This document shows, piece by piece, positions 35,655 through 48,400 of a DNA stretch of 64,000 nt. The DNA comes from Ectobius pallidus (lineage: Eukaryota > Arthropoda > Insecta > Blattodea > Ectobiidae), in the NCBI GenBank assembly GCA_964059195.1, contig CAXKWD010000001.1, forward strand, positions 156,600,532-156,664,531. The letters run 5' to 3'. Made by a program: the position numbers and the translations under genes. The notes below the pieces were generated by a model. That model was given only the letters and a program-made list of their open reading frames with translations, was not told the DNA's origin and ran no database searches. Numbering within the stretch: the stretch's first letter is position 1; each line of letters starts with the position of its first letter.

Positions 35655-36035
35655 TACCATAAAATAGGCACTAAATTGGGCATTACTCTGGTACCGGTCA
35701 ACCGATTTGGTCCAAAATCAATAGGCTTCTTCCCATGGACATTATAAATGCACATACCAAGTTTCATGAAAATGCAATAATGCATAATTGAGTTATCGTG
35801 CCTTTCAAATATATTACCATAAAATAGGAACTAAATTAGGCATTACTCTGGTACTGGTCTACTGATTTGGTCCAATATCAATAGGCTTCTTCCCATGGAG
35901 ATTATAAATGTGTATACCAAGGTTCATTAAAATCTGATGAAGCGTATTTGAGTTATTGTGCCTACAGACACAGGGATGAGAGACAGGCATTTTCCCGACC
36001 CCACACAATCTAATAAAGTACCACACTGGCACTTA
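35655..36035. repeat. tandem ~160-bp repeat unit, two copies, family shared with 55.7 kb
   Basis: Two units with ACTAAATTRGGCATTACTCT, GATTTGGTCCAA, CAATAGGCTTCTTCCCATGG and a TACCAAG-TTCAT stretch are spaced 160 bases apart, then the end CTAATAAAGTACCACACTGG and CACTTAATAAA. The three-unit copy at 55665-56166 has the same end. Confidence 0.8.
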
Positions 36036-36039
36036 ATAA

Positions 36040-39000
36040 AAAATGAAAATGAATTCAATTTGTTGTCAAGGAAAGGTGGAGCAGATAGGACTTTTCTCTG
36101 TAAACAAACAGACACAGTATTTAGATATTGACATTTTATCACATAACTTAAAAGCACAGCTAAATGTCTTACAATACAGTGATGTCAGTTTCTCGGGACT
36201 AGTATCAAATCTTCAGTTCCAGGTTGCAAAACATTTTGTCATGGTACAACATTCCTTAAAAAGTGTTCCAGATTACACATAAACAGCACACAAACATAAA
36301 AAATGAGAAATAAATACTGACAAGTCGTTATATGCAGAACACTCTTTGCTAATATCATGGTCCCTTTTTGCACTGACTTGTCCAAAGACTGAAAATCAAT
36401 CATCACTGCATCTCTCTTTCTCTCACACACATGCATACAAGCGCACACATAAACACTGTGACCTCTTGTTATGCATTAAAATTTGAAGTTTAATTTATGA
36501 TATTGACATTTCACAATGTTTTCCCAATTAACCTTTAGAGTTGGTTGGCGGTTCTAAGAATGCAGTGGACGAGTTCTTTCTGTGAGGTGGATTGACATTA
36601 AAGGAACGCATTGAGTATGCCAGTCTATTAACTCACTTATCTCAGCCACGCATTGACAGAATTTGAAACTGTTTGCACACAGATGAACCCAGATCCTCAT
36701 TCCAAGAGCGGGAGTATTTTTTATTCTGTAAATATGAAGGGATAAACAGATGCCAATATAGAAGAAATTCTTGGTTTAAGTCTGCAAACAGCTTGTTCCC
36801 ACCTCAGCTAATTAATTCCCTTTTCAATAGATAAGGGAGGGGTGTAAACACAGGCAGACAAGGTTAGGCTTCAATAAATCTTCATGCTAACATGTCACAG
36901 AGGAACACTTCATAGAAAAAATAGCACGGGGGAAAAAATGAGAAAAGATAAAAAGCATAAAATTATGGAAGGAGATAGGATGCATATTGTCCTGAGCATC
37001 AAGTGGGAATTTTGTATTGATACCTGCTTCCAAGACAGACCCCATAACTGAAAAATTATACATTTATACAGTATTAATTAAAAGTTACAAGGCAAAATTA
37101 GTGTTATAGCTGTGCGTAAAAAAAAAAAAGCAATATAATAAGATCTGAAACCAGCCTATACGCCTATATGAAAGGTCAAATCATGCTAATCAACTAGAAA
37201 TGTAATGTGAATCACAGAATCAACTTGATTTCTAACAGTTTGGACATAGTTTACTTTAGCAAGCTATCTGTCCAAACTGGATGATACTACGCAGGAAGGC
37301 AAAGTACAATTTAAAAAAAAGTAATATTGGATGTAGGAGATACACCTACTGGAAAATTTAGGTCTAGCAACAACTCATAATATTACAGAAATTATCAATT
37401 ACTGGTAAGTCCACAGTCATACTCTCACTACTTCCTTCAATACAACAGAAAATATGACATAATATATTTCAATCTGTTTAAGGTATGAATAAGCTTAAGA
37501 TAAATTTAAAAATTCAGCTTACTAGGATCACAGAAATCTAAAGAGGTTTAAGGGGATAAGGAAAGTTCACATAATTCTATTCACAAGAAATGTGACACAT
37601 TTGAATTCTGAGCGTACCCAGGGTCTGACAGGCCACACGAGAATTCAGGCAAATGCTTGGTGTGCCACGCCACAATAATTTTTGCTGGAAAGCGCCAGTT
37701 GACCAGCGATTATTATTATTCCTTTAGAAGCTGAAAAAGTCAGAAGGGTGAAAGCTGTTCTTAGAGACTGAGAAGCAATATTTGAGTAAACAGAAATTGG
37801 AATCTTTTATGATGATGTCTCGTGGAAGGAAGTTTTAGGGAACCTTAACCATAATGTCATTATTAAAGAGTACCGAAAAAGAGTGCACTGTTGACATCTC
37901 TTCTGATTGTTTATGGTAATTTTGCTATGCATAAAAAACTTTAAAAAAAAAAAAAGTCATATTAGAAACAGTACTCAAATAAGTACAAATATGTCACATA
38001 TATTTACCTTGCAGTTGCCTCTTAAAATGGTTGAAAACATAAATCAACAATCATTAAAACGCTTATTTTATCATTCTGTGAAGAGTCAAAAGAAGTAGGG
38101 TAGCAGTAGTATTATAACGGAAAGGGTAAGGATTGTTGGCAGGGAGGGGAATGCAGTGCCAGTCTGACCCTACTTGTACCTCACGTTCATAAGTTATCAC
38201 GCTTTTAAAACATTGCTTCTTCTTCTGTAGCACTACAGCCCAAATCGGGCCTTGGCTTCTCTCAATCGTTGCCTCCACCCTTCTCTGTTTTAAAACATTG
38301 CTAGTAGATTTTAATTTTGCAATGGCTCCCATTTGTTGTTAGGCACTTGCATATCTTAGTTTGCCTCAATTAGCTCCTGCCAGTGACGGAGAGAGAGTCG
38401 CTACCTGTGAGCTCTCCTTTAAATTGGCATAAGATAGCTTTTCGTAAAACTTACCCTGCCTGTTCAACATGTGTCCCTCTAAAAGTATAGCGCCTTACAG
38501 GCTTAACCAGATAACCATTATGTCACAATTATATGACTGCATACCCACAGCCTTCCATTATCTCTATTTGATTTATGATGGACAGCATCTATGAAAAACT
38601 TATTTATGTTGTATGTTATGCAGGAAACCTGCATCTCAGACCGGTAACTACTTTTATTACTTTCTTTCTCCAAAAAAATGCTGGAATATTAATACTTTAG
38701 AAGACAAAATATATCATTATTTCATTCTTGAGTTAATCTACAGACTGAATTTCATTTTCTTCATACTGCGTGTTCTATATATGCCTGCGAGGCAGGATGT
38801 TCCTTACATAAAATAACAACAATAATAATAATAATAATAATAAGGGTTAAATGTCACGAGAACTAAAGAAATAATTAAAGGGTCTTTGCGAACAGAATTC
38901 TTTAAATAGTTATTGTTGTATACTGCATTATTATTACAGTACTCTATTTCATCATTATGCAGCCAAATGGATGATTCCTTTCTCTAATTTAACAATTGAA

Positions 39001-40525
39001 GATTTACTACTAAATTCTAACCAGGACTTAATTAAATGAGACAAAATTTGCATACAATCAAGACTCTGAGCTTCCTGATTTTGTCTATGAATTCCTACAT
39101 CAAGGGCAAGATTGTACAGATATCACAATTAATATATCTAAATTAGAAACTATCTCTTGCAAGTGATTTAATTACATTAATCTATTTTTTCTATACATCT
39201 ATACTTTCATATCATACCTGAATTAAATAATACCAATAGGTCCTAATGTAATAATATGACTATACCTGAAAAACCTTAATAATAAAGTACAAAAAAAATC
39301 TTTTTTTCATTTTCTCCTTGGAAGTGGTTACAACAATGATGCAGATCACATTTCCATTGCCTGACCATGGCACAATATGTTATGCCATTTCTGACATCTT
39401 ATTTATAAAACTACATATGCCACTATATTTGTCTACTTTCAGACTTCAAAAGTTAAACAAAGACAAAAATGTTATTACATTTTCGTTTAAAAAATCTGAA
39501 TAACATTGACTGTAAGGTGTGCACCGTTAAATACTGCAACATACACTAGGTAGGATCTCATCCTAGACCAACACAAGAGCATATAACAGATCTCAAGCAT
39601 GCACACAATGGAAGTGTAGTAACCGTGCAGATTTTTAGATTGCTTTGGTGTCAGCAACAGAAAAGTCAATATTACGAACAATTTCGGCAGGAAAAGGTAC
39701 TTTCACAAATTTTTAAAATGCTGTATTGCTTTTCTTAGATAGTGCTTTCATACAATTTTGACTTATAGGTATTTTTTTTTTTTAGAGAAACTAATAGAAA
39801 ACAATTTACCTCTCTAGATTTTAAAATAAAGTTATTGGTTTTTCTGAAAGTTAAAGGTTAGAAGAATCATACCTTTCTCACTCTGAGTAATATTAAATTT
39901 GTGATCCTTTTTTATGTAACTTAAAGGGGGAGATACACTTTTGAGGGTAGAAAGGAACCGCAATTTCAGAATGATTTTGTTCATGTTACAAATTTTGCTC
40001 TTTAATTTGGCGAAAGAAAAATTAACGTACTGGTTATATTATATTAATTTTGGTGACAAACATTTCATGATGTCACCTGTTTGAAACAAGAATCGCTAAC
40101 TTGAAAGAAAAACTTGACAGGGATATCTGTAAAAATGAAAGTTTAAACACTTATTAAATAAGAGCGATGGAAATTTTGTGAATCTTTTGTTTCCTGTGTA
40201 AAATAAAAATTTTTCATCAATTCAATTTTATTATTCTTGCTAAACATCAGATTAAATAACTGATTTAAAATAATCATACAAGAATATAATTAACTGAAGT
40301 ACAAATATTTAAAATATTCAGAGCATTTTAAAATGTTAATTATAATATTCATTAACATTTGAAATATAATATTTAACTCTCCAAGGTGTTTCCAAGTTAG
40401 TTTGGGTACATTATCCTCTCCTGCTAAATAAAAGGTCAATAACTGATAGAGGGGATACTGTATATGTCAAACAGGTCTCACAGACTTCGGTCTTTTCTCA
40501 TTGTTAATGTAACTGCCCTGATTTA
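36040..40525. other. intergenic, no recognised gene
   Basis: AT-rich DNA between the KDEL receptor and BTAF1. It holds an (AAT)n run at 38818-38843 and a fragment at 38215-38290 (GTAGCACTACAGCCCAAATC) that looks like a dispersed repeat. No coding domain recognised. Confidence 0.5.
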
Positions 40526-40531
40526 AAATTC

Positions 40532-40733
40532 CCGCACAAAATCTGTGCCGATTGCCTATGTCATTGCATTACGTTTTCGTGGGGACTGTAGCGTTGATTG
40601 GCCTGCTACCTATCTCTCTCGCACAACAGTACCTCTCTTTCTATTTGTAAATGCCAAGCTACCTCTCTCTCTCTCGCACAATAGCATGTCTCTCTCTAGC
40701 GAGTAACGGTCACATCGGCACAGATTTTGTGCG
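40532..40733. mobile_element. 200-bp MITE
   Basis: CGCACAAAATCTGTGCCGAT on the left is an exact inverted copy of ATCGGCACAGATTTTGTGCG on the right, with CT-rich repeats (CTCTCTCTCGCACAA) between. Target duplication not resolved. Confidence 0.75.
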
Positions 40734-41114
40734 AGATCTTTACATCTCTCTCAAAACAACTGTAGGATAAAGCCTACTATGCCTGATAATATCAATGATG
40801 GTATGCCTGCTAAAGTGTTAATCGCAATGATATCAGCATGTCTGAGTGATCCATTTGTCAATACACAGTTAACTTCCTCAAGAACTTCCCAACCTACCTA
40901 GACTTTTTTTCTGCATATACTCATGTGCCCTACAAATCTGTAATTATTTATATGTATGTAAAAAAAAATCCTGGGAGACAAAATTCTGGCACACCGGCGA
41001 TGGTAAGATGGTTCTATTGTTTAATAACTATTAAAAAAGCATTTAAAAAGTTATTTCATTTCTGTTAATACAACATTATCAAAAAATCTGAACAGTTACT
41101 TCATTTCCACTGTA

Positions 41115-41848
41115 CAGTCGGTCAAATAAAAAACGTCGGGCGGTATTTGATTAAGTATCACGAACGAGCATATGCGCATGTACAGGAAGACTTAAGGTTA
41201 GGTTCACACACGCCTCTTGTCTATCCATGTATTTTCTTGATTATTTAGTCAGTTTTGTTCCAAAACAAACATGTATAGAAGGCTGTGGCTATATGCCTAA
41301 TATCCGCCATATTCTTGGTTGCAAATTCTTATAATATTAATAATTAATAAATTCGCAAGGAATATGATTATTCAAGGAGCATTTTTTAAAGATTTTATTT
41401 TATAATACCGGTATTTGTAGTGCAAAATCAATAACTTACGTTCAACCAATCTAGGATCGAAATACGCGGCCGGCCAGATCCCTGTGAAAACTTCCGGTTG
41501 CATTATAGTGAAGTACCCACCTCTTTAAGAAATATGGAACCTTCTCACTGTTTCGGATGCCAAAAAATACAGGTGAATTACAGCCCTAACTACACTTTCT
41601 CTCAAGCTAGCATTTGTAACACAAAGCAAAATGAATTATGACAATACATTAAGTTGAATATCGTGTGTTGCGCTTTCCGCGTTTTTCATTTTTCCCTTGT
41701 TATTCATTTTTTCCCTCCTGTCGCATGGCCTCATATGTTCCGAAAATGACCTGTATTTTATGTTTTTTATAGGAAACTTGTGAACTAATGCGTTAAAACT
41801 TTAATTTTAACTGCATACGAGTCCCGACGTTTTTTATTTGACCGACTG
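41115..41848. mobile_element. Tc1-type MITE, copy 1 (734 bp)
   Basis: Inverted ends CAGTCGGTCAAATAAAAAAC and GTTTTTTATTTGACCGACTG are flanked by TA. The inside is non-coding and shared with the copy at 46267. Confidence 0.9.
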
Positions 41849-41849
41849 T

Positions 41850-43880
41850 ACATGTCCTGATTTTAATTCTCATGTTGAAGATCCCAACACCAGAGTTGGC
41901 AAATATTCAAGAAAATTTTTCAATACTCCCTCATACCTTTATGCTTCTTAGACTCGTCATTATTACTAATTTACTTTACAACTTTTCTTTTCTAGTTTTA
42001 TATTATAGCTAAACATATGTTAGTTGCAAGAGATTTGGAGCATTTCTTAGGGTTAAAACTTAAATGCACAAAAGTTGAGTTGATTTTAGATACATCAAAG
42101 AAGCATAAAAAAAATATGAATTTTATCATTCTTTCAAACATTTTCACTTCTAGATATACCCTATTGGCCCAATTTGCTGCTGGATAGAAATAAATTCATT
42201 AGATTTCGAGAACAAAAAGGAAAGCAACGATGAAAGAAATAAAGATGAAAAAAAATACGCAAATGCTCTACAATATTACAGTAGAACAGTACAAATGTTA
42301 ACACAGGTATGTCTAAAAAATAAGTAAGTATAAACAAACTGTGTGGTAATTCACAACTCTTTCTACATTCTTTTCGATACTGGTGATGAATTTGAAGTTC
42401 ACATTGGATTTACAGTTTTATGCAGTACTATTGCAATAGATTATCAAAGTTATATTTTGTAAGGTTGCACACACATAAACCGAACCTAACTCCTCACACT
42501 TGAAATTGGGGTAGAAAAGTTCTGTGGTATCCTGGGTCAATACAACATAAGTCACTTTTAATACTTCACACATAAATGTTTGTTATATTGCATATTTCAG
42601 AAAATGACAGTGAAATTTATGCAAAATATTTATTAATATACTAAAGAAGTTCTTTGAAAAATAAATGTTTTAATCAACACCGTAGTAAATTATTTAGTGC
42701 TACTGCCATTTTCAAAACTGATTTACCTAACAGTACATCAATATGAAAACCAGACTATAAATAAATCCATTGTTTTTCAGCAACATAAATACCATACCCT
42801 GTCAATGAAGGGATACATAATATGAAACTAATCATTACATGATCAAATCATACCATTAGGGAACTGATTTTTCTGTTAGTGCACAAATCAACAACAACAA
42901 AAAAGTTAATGCGTGAGGGTTATTATTTTCCAGTTTAGTTAAAACAGTAAACTGGGACAGAGAAAATGGTGAAAAAAACATCAACTTATAAAGAGTTCAA
43001 CTCATCCAAAGAAATTCAAATTGGTCTTGTCATGTATTCGGTTGCTTGCACACCATACATTTAATACTCACACTCATTGTATTGCTTCATAAGCAAGGAA
43101 TGTAAGGCCTGCTCTAAGTTAAATATCATGAGCAGCATACTATAAGTAGAAAAGTACAAAACAGTCATTTGACTTGTGTGGAGAGCAAATTTCTCTCCTG
43201 GGTATTTATTTCCCAGTTACCAATGTATACTGTATTGAACACAAGTTCTACTTTCTTCATGCAACTTACTTTCTGCACTACCTACAAAGTCATAAAACAC
43301 TTTTTTGGTGAAAAAAGCAAACTAAATCTAGCACTGTGTGCACTTGTACTCTCATTATCTATTAAAAGTTTATCCTTGGAGAAGCACGAGAGACACAATA
43401 GGCCCAAATGATATTACAGTATATTCTGAAAAAGGGAAGAAGAGTTTGTTTGAAGAGAGATGATTTTACTGAAACAGGGGAGGGGGATGGATTTAATTAT
43501 GATATTTCCTATTTTGAAAAATATCACTGACATATACACAGTAGTGCTTCCTGCAATGATATTCGTCACTTACACTAAGAAGCCAATAGCATTGTATCTG
43601 ATTTCCTCACCTGCTACCTTTCCCCATTTTAATAACAATCAACAATTTCCCTAAATGTCTTAATAATTTTAAAAGAATAATCATCAAAGCTAATCTTTCT
43701 TGTGTTTTGTCCCTAGCAACTTTTCCTTTCTATCTTAGACTCCCTTTCATCAAGCCTTGGTGAACTTAGTACTGATGTGTGGGTGACAGAAATAAAAAAA
43801 ATAATAAAAAAGGAAGAAAAACTAAACAAATATAATAAAATAAGTAAATAAATAAATTTAAAAAAAAAAAAAAAACTTTC
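41850..43880. other. intergenic, no recognised feature
   Basis: AT-rich DNA without visible gene, bounded repeat or RNA structure. Confidence 0.5.
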
Positions 43881-43886
43881 TGTATG

Positions 43887-44608
43887 CAGTAGAACTCCAT
43901 CTACCTGGATTGCTTTGAGGCTGCGTTCAAGTGGTTTTTGCAGAAGTGAGCATTGGGAAATCGTTTTTCAGGGCCGATTATTTGCGAAAAAGCAAAACTT
44001 TTAACCGACAAAACTGACAGTTTGTCAGGAAAACAATTGACTCTGACTCACTGACAAGTTCAAGATGTGACACTTTATGTAAGTACAGTACTATATAATT
44101 TAGTTTCTTTTAAGAAATTACCTTTTTTCATGATTTAAGGCTAGTTTACACGACGAAATTGGGTTTCGTAACTAGTTTCGCAACTGTTTTTTACTTGAAT
44201 GCGCAAGCGCAAGATGTACTGGCGACAATGAGTTACGACACTAAGCAGTTTCGGCTGATTCCAACTTTTCACGAAACTATAATAGTAATTTTGATATTTT
44301 ATGCTTATTTAGCTTGTTCGCATTCCGTAAAATGAAATGGGGAAGTGAGGAAATTGTGAAATGCCTGTATTCATACGTGTTTCAAACATTTATATGGGAT
44401 TTTAATAACTTGAACTTCAGAAATAACATGAAATGTGTGGTTGCATTGGAAAGAAAATGTGTGTAGTTAGTTTCAAGAAATCACTTTCATGAAAGTGGTT
44501 ACGAAACCTAGTGTCATCGTGTAAACTAGCCTTTAGCCAATTATCTGTATATCTGATTATCCGAATCAGGTCTGATCTCAATCAATCCGGATAATTGGAG
44601 TTCTGCTG
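43887..44608. mobile_element. pogo-like MITE, split by a Harbinger MITE
   Basis: Left end CAGTAGAACTCCATCTACC and right end reversed CAGCAGAACTCCAATTATCC, the right one bordered by TA. Without the insertion at 44138-44532 it measures about 0.32 kb. The end sequence is of the pogo/Tigger kind. Confidence 0.65.
44138..44532. mobile_element. PIF/Harbinger-type MITE with TTA target duplication
   Basis: Ends AGGCTAGTTTACACGACGA and, reversed, AGGCTAGTTTACACGATGA, with 3-bp TTA at 44135-44137 and 44533-44535. The 395-bp element is non-coding. TTA duplication and end sequence point to PIF/Harbinger. Confidence 0.85.
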
Positions 44609-44731
44609 TATTTGGAATATATATTTAGTCCTTACCCCAAAGCCATTACTCTACCTTCTTTAGTGACGTCATTTTTACACAAATAAATTAGTCTCCAGAA
44701 CTACACAAAGTTAAGTATTACTACTACGAAG

Positions 44732-44737
44732 TTTATT
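44732..44737 (-). promoter_or_regulatory. BTAF1: candidate BTAF1 polyadenylation signal
   Basis: AATAAA on the minus strand about 0.7 kb past the BTAF1 stop. Use is unproven. Confidence 0.35.
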
Positions 44738-44845
44738 AACATCAGTATTAAAATAATAATTGTAGTTGCAAATTTAATTTTATATCATGTGTAGTGTAAC
44801 ATTTAAGTAATAATAAATGGGAGTTTACACTAAATAAATAACTGA

Positions 44846-45356
44846 AAAATAATTTTCTATAACTCTGATTAAAGATTTTGTATGGAAAAAATATCAGAAT
44901 GGTAACTTTGGAGCAAAGAAAAAAAAAGCTGAATTAATTTTTCTAAAATTCTGATTAAAGATTTTGCCTGAAAAAGATATCAGAATGGTAACTTTGGAGC
45001 AATGAAAAAGGAAGCAGAATTAATTTTTCTATAATTCTGATTAAAGGTTTCGCCCGAAAAAGATAAAAGAATGGTAACTTTGGAGCAATGAAAAAGAAAG
45101 CAGAATTAATTTTTCTATAATTCTGATTAAAGATTTTGCCTGAAAAAAGATATCAGGATGGTAACTTTGCAGCAATGAAAAAGAAAGCAGAATTAATTTT
45201 TCTATAATTCTGATTAAAGATTTTGCCTGAATGGTAACTTTGGAGCAATGAAAAAGAAAGCAGAATTACTTTTTCTATAATTCTGATTAAAGATTTTGCC
45301 TCAAAAAGCTAAAAGAATGGTAACTTTTCAGCAACAAAAAAGAAAGCAGAACTTAT
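44846..45356. repeat. 86-bp minisatellite, about six units, downstream of BTAF1 stop
   Basis: The word GGTAACTTT recurs at 44901, 44987, 45073, 45160, 45233 and 45319, spacing 86, 86, 87, 73 and 86. Units share TTCTGATTAAAGATTTTGCC and GAATGGTAACTTTGGAGCAA. One unit has lost 13 bases. On the BTAF1 strand it would lie in the 3' UTR if cleavage uses the AATAAA at 44732-44737. Confidence 0.95.
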
Positions 45357-45428
45357 GTTGCTACGGTACTTCACATGTAGTTGCATTAGTCACATATGAA
45401 ATCAAACATCAGTACGAATATATCAAAA

Positions 45429-48400
45429 TCAGTTGCGCAAGTTGTTAACAAAGTTTGAGAGGTCATATTCTTCCTCGTATTGCTTTTCCTCCCACAGGTC
45501 TGGCAGTGTTTCTAGAACTGTTTTCATGGTGAGAGCTCCCGACGATGAACCCTGCTGGCATTTACTTGATTTTGCAAGGTCTTTCTTTTTATCTTCTAAG
45601 GAAAATAAATCCAGCAGCTGAAAATAAATCAATAGTTAAATATAGGTTAGATTTGATATTATCTTGTAAATTACAACAAAAGTTAAGTAAAAAAAATCTA
45701 TACCTATTACTGGCTACAAAAAACCCATTACAATGTTAATCAGATCGATCTGAATTCTGCATGAAAACGTAGTATATATTTAGACAAACTAACACTTACT
45801 AGTAATATTTTTTTAGTTATCTTCCCTTCATCCTCACTCAGATCCACTTAACTCAAGATTCTTCAAGGACTCTTCAAGAAGTATCTCTGTTTTCCTATTT
45901 CCCCTAGTGTTGGGGTGTAGGGTCTCCAAGTGGAGGTTTCAGTTACCTAAGTGAATTTTGTTACGCTTATTTTCCAAGGGAGAGCAGAGTGACAGGTGGT
46001 AAACCTCACAAATCCCCTCCGGAAACTAAAGTATTACTTGGACGTGAAAGGGTCAAAGAATTATGTCCAGAGGCTCTAATTTAGGCATGGAGTTCTTTTA
46101 TGTGCTGTAAATCTACGACACGGGTCCTCCCGAAGGACTATGTGCCGAGGATTTTTATGTCCTGAAAAATCCATCGACTGTGGCTGGGTTTGATCCCGCG
46201 AATTTCGGATCGAACTTTTGATCAAATTATACTATAACCAAAATTAAATTAATACTATGGTATGTACAGTCGGTCAAATAAAAAACGTCGGGCAGTATTT
46301 GATTAAGTATCACGAACGAGCATATGCGCAGGTACAGGAAGGCTTAAGGTTAGGTTCACACACGCCTCTTGTCTATCCATGTATTTTCTTGATTATTTAG
46401 TCAGTTTTGTTCCAAAACAAACATGTATAGAAGGCTGTGGCTATATGCCTCACGTCCGCCATATTCTTGCATGGAAGTTCTTATAATTTTATTATAATGA
46501 ATAAATTCGCGAGGAATATGTTTATTCAAGGAGCATTTTTTAAAGATTTTATTTTATAATAGCGGTACTTGTAGTGCAAAATCAATAACTTACGTTCAAC
46601 TTCTGCAAGCAATTTAGCATCGAAATACGCGGCCGGCCAGTCCTATGAAAACTTCCGGTCAGCTGCTCTTTAAGAAATATGGAACCTTCTCGCTGCTTCA
46701 GAGGCCGAAAAATGCAGGTCAATTACAATATGATTGTAAAACTACCACCAGACTACAGCCTAACTGTATTAAAAATTTTCTCTCCTTTCTCTCAAGCTAG
46801 CATTTGGATGTGACGCGATGACACAAAGCAAAATGAATTATGACAATACATTAAGTTGAATATCGTGTGTTGTGCTTTTCTCGTAGTTCATTTTTTCCCT
46901 CGTTCATTTTTTACCCTCCTGTCGCATGGCCTCATATGTTCCGAGAATGACCTGTATTTTATGTTTTTTATAGGAAACTTGTGAACTAATGCGTTAAAAC
47001 TTTAATTTTAACTGCATACGAGTCCCGACGTTTTTTATTTGACCGACTGTACAGTGAAATACCATAACTTGTGGGGCAGTTAATAATAAATTATTATCCT
47101 ATATGTCTTTATTGCTTCAATCTTTCATGCGGTATAATGAGTGATTACCTCAGCCAATATCCTTAATTATATATGTTAATTATAATATTATTTAGTTATA
47201 ACTTAATTGACATGTAACTTTTACATAAGTACCGTACTCTACACTGTAAAAGAATCCACCTTAAATTTCTTCATTCTTGTGTTACTTTTAATTGTTGTAA
47301 GAATTGCTAGCCAATAAGCCTAGCCTACACTTTACTGACGAAGCCCATAATTTCTGTATTGAAATTTTATGGTGAATAAATCTTATCTTATCTATCTTAT
47401 CCAATCACAAACAAGATTTCGATGCTGACATACTTAGCAACAAATTTATCGATAAATCTTAATCAATAAAGAAAGTAAATTGTGTCAACTTGAGTAATGT
47501 CCTGTAATATAACATATCTCTGACAGCATAACATTGCACTATATAAATTTCATTATGGTACATATATGATTTGAAATGAAATTACATTAAACCAAAATGT
47601 TTACAATAGTGGTTTAAATTAAACTAAACTAATTCTTTAAATGTGTAAGATATATGTAAATTGGCACAGATCAGAAAACGATTTCACTGAAGTGGAAGTT
47701 ATGTTACTTCCTTAATTATTATGAAGAAATTTCACTAGTAATAAATAAGGATTGATAATGAGTTAATGACTAAGTTGAATTACCATAGTCAACTTCTAGC
47801 TGCACATAGCCTTTACAGTACCACAATATTCCTTGATAAGAATAAAGTGGGAGGGGGAAAATTGACATAAAGAATAGAGGATGGCTACTTACCTGATCAG
47901 TGCCCATGGTTTCCATGCTAGCATTTTCACTGCTGATCACAGTATTGGCAGTCAATAGTTTGAACTTCTGCAATCTGAAATAAAATTGTAATGTGCCAGC
48001 AAATAATTTTTTTTTTGTGGTTTCATAGTAAAAAGAAACTAGATATAAAAAGGTCGAACGCTTTGCAAGCAGAATACGGATATATCCATCATGAGCTTGA
48101 AGTCTAATTCCTTCATTTCATATTTAGTGAATTACTTTTTTATATAGTTTATCAACGAGCTTCTAGATGACACTAGTAAGCAAGCCTGCTTGTTTTAATT
48201 AGCACATAGTATGACAGATGTTAGAATAAACTAACACTGTGTGTGTGTGTGGCCACTTGCAGATACGAGGGGCAGTCAAATGAAAACGAGACAGATGGAA
48301 AAAAATAAGTACACTGTTTACATAAAGTGATAGCAAGTACACTGTTTATTATTTCAAAAGTAATTGCCATAACTGTTAGTACATTTATTGCACTGTGAGA

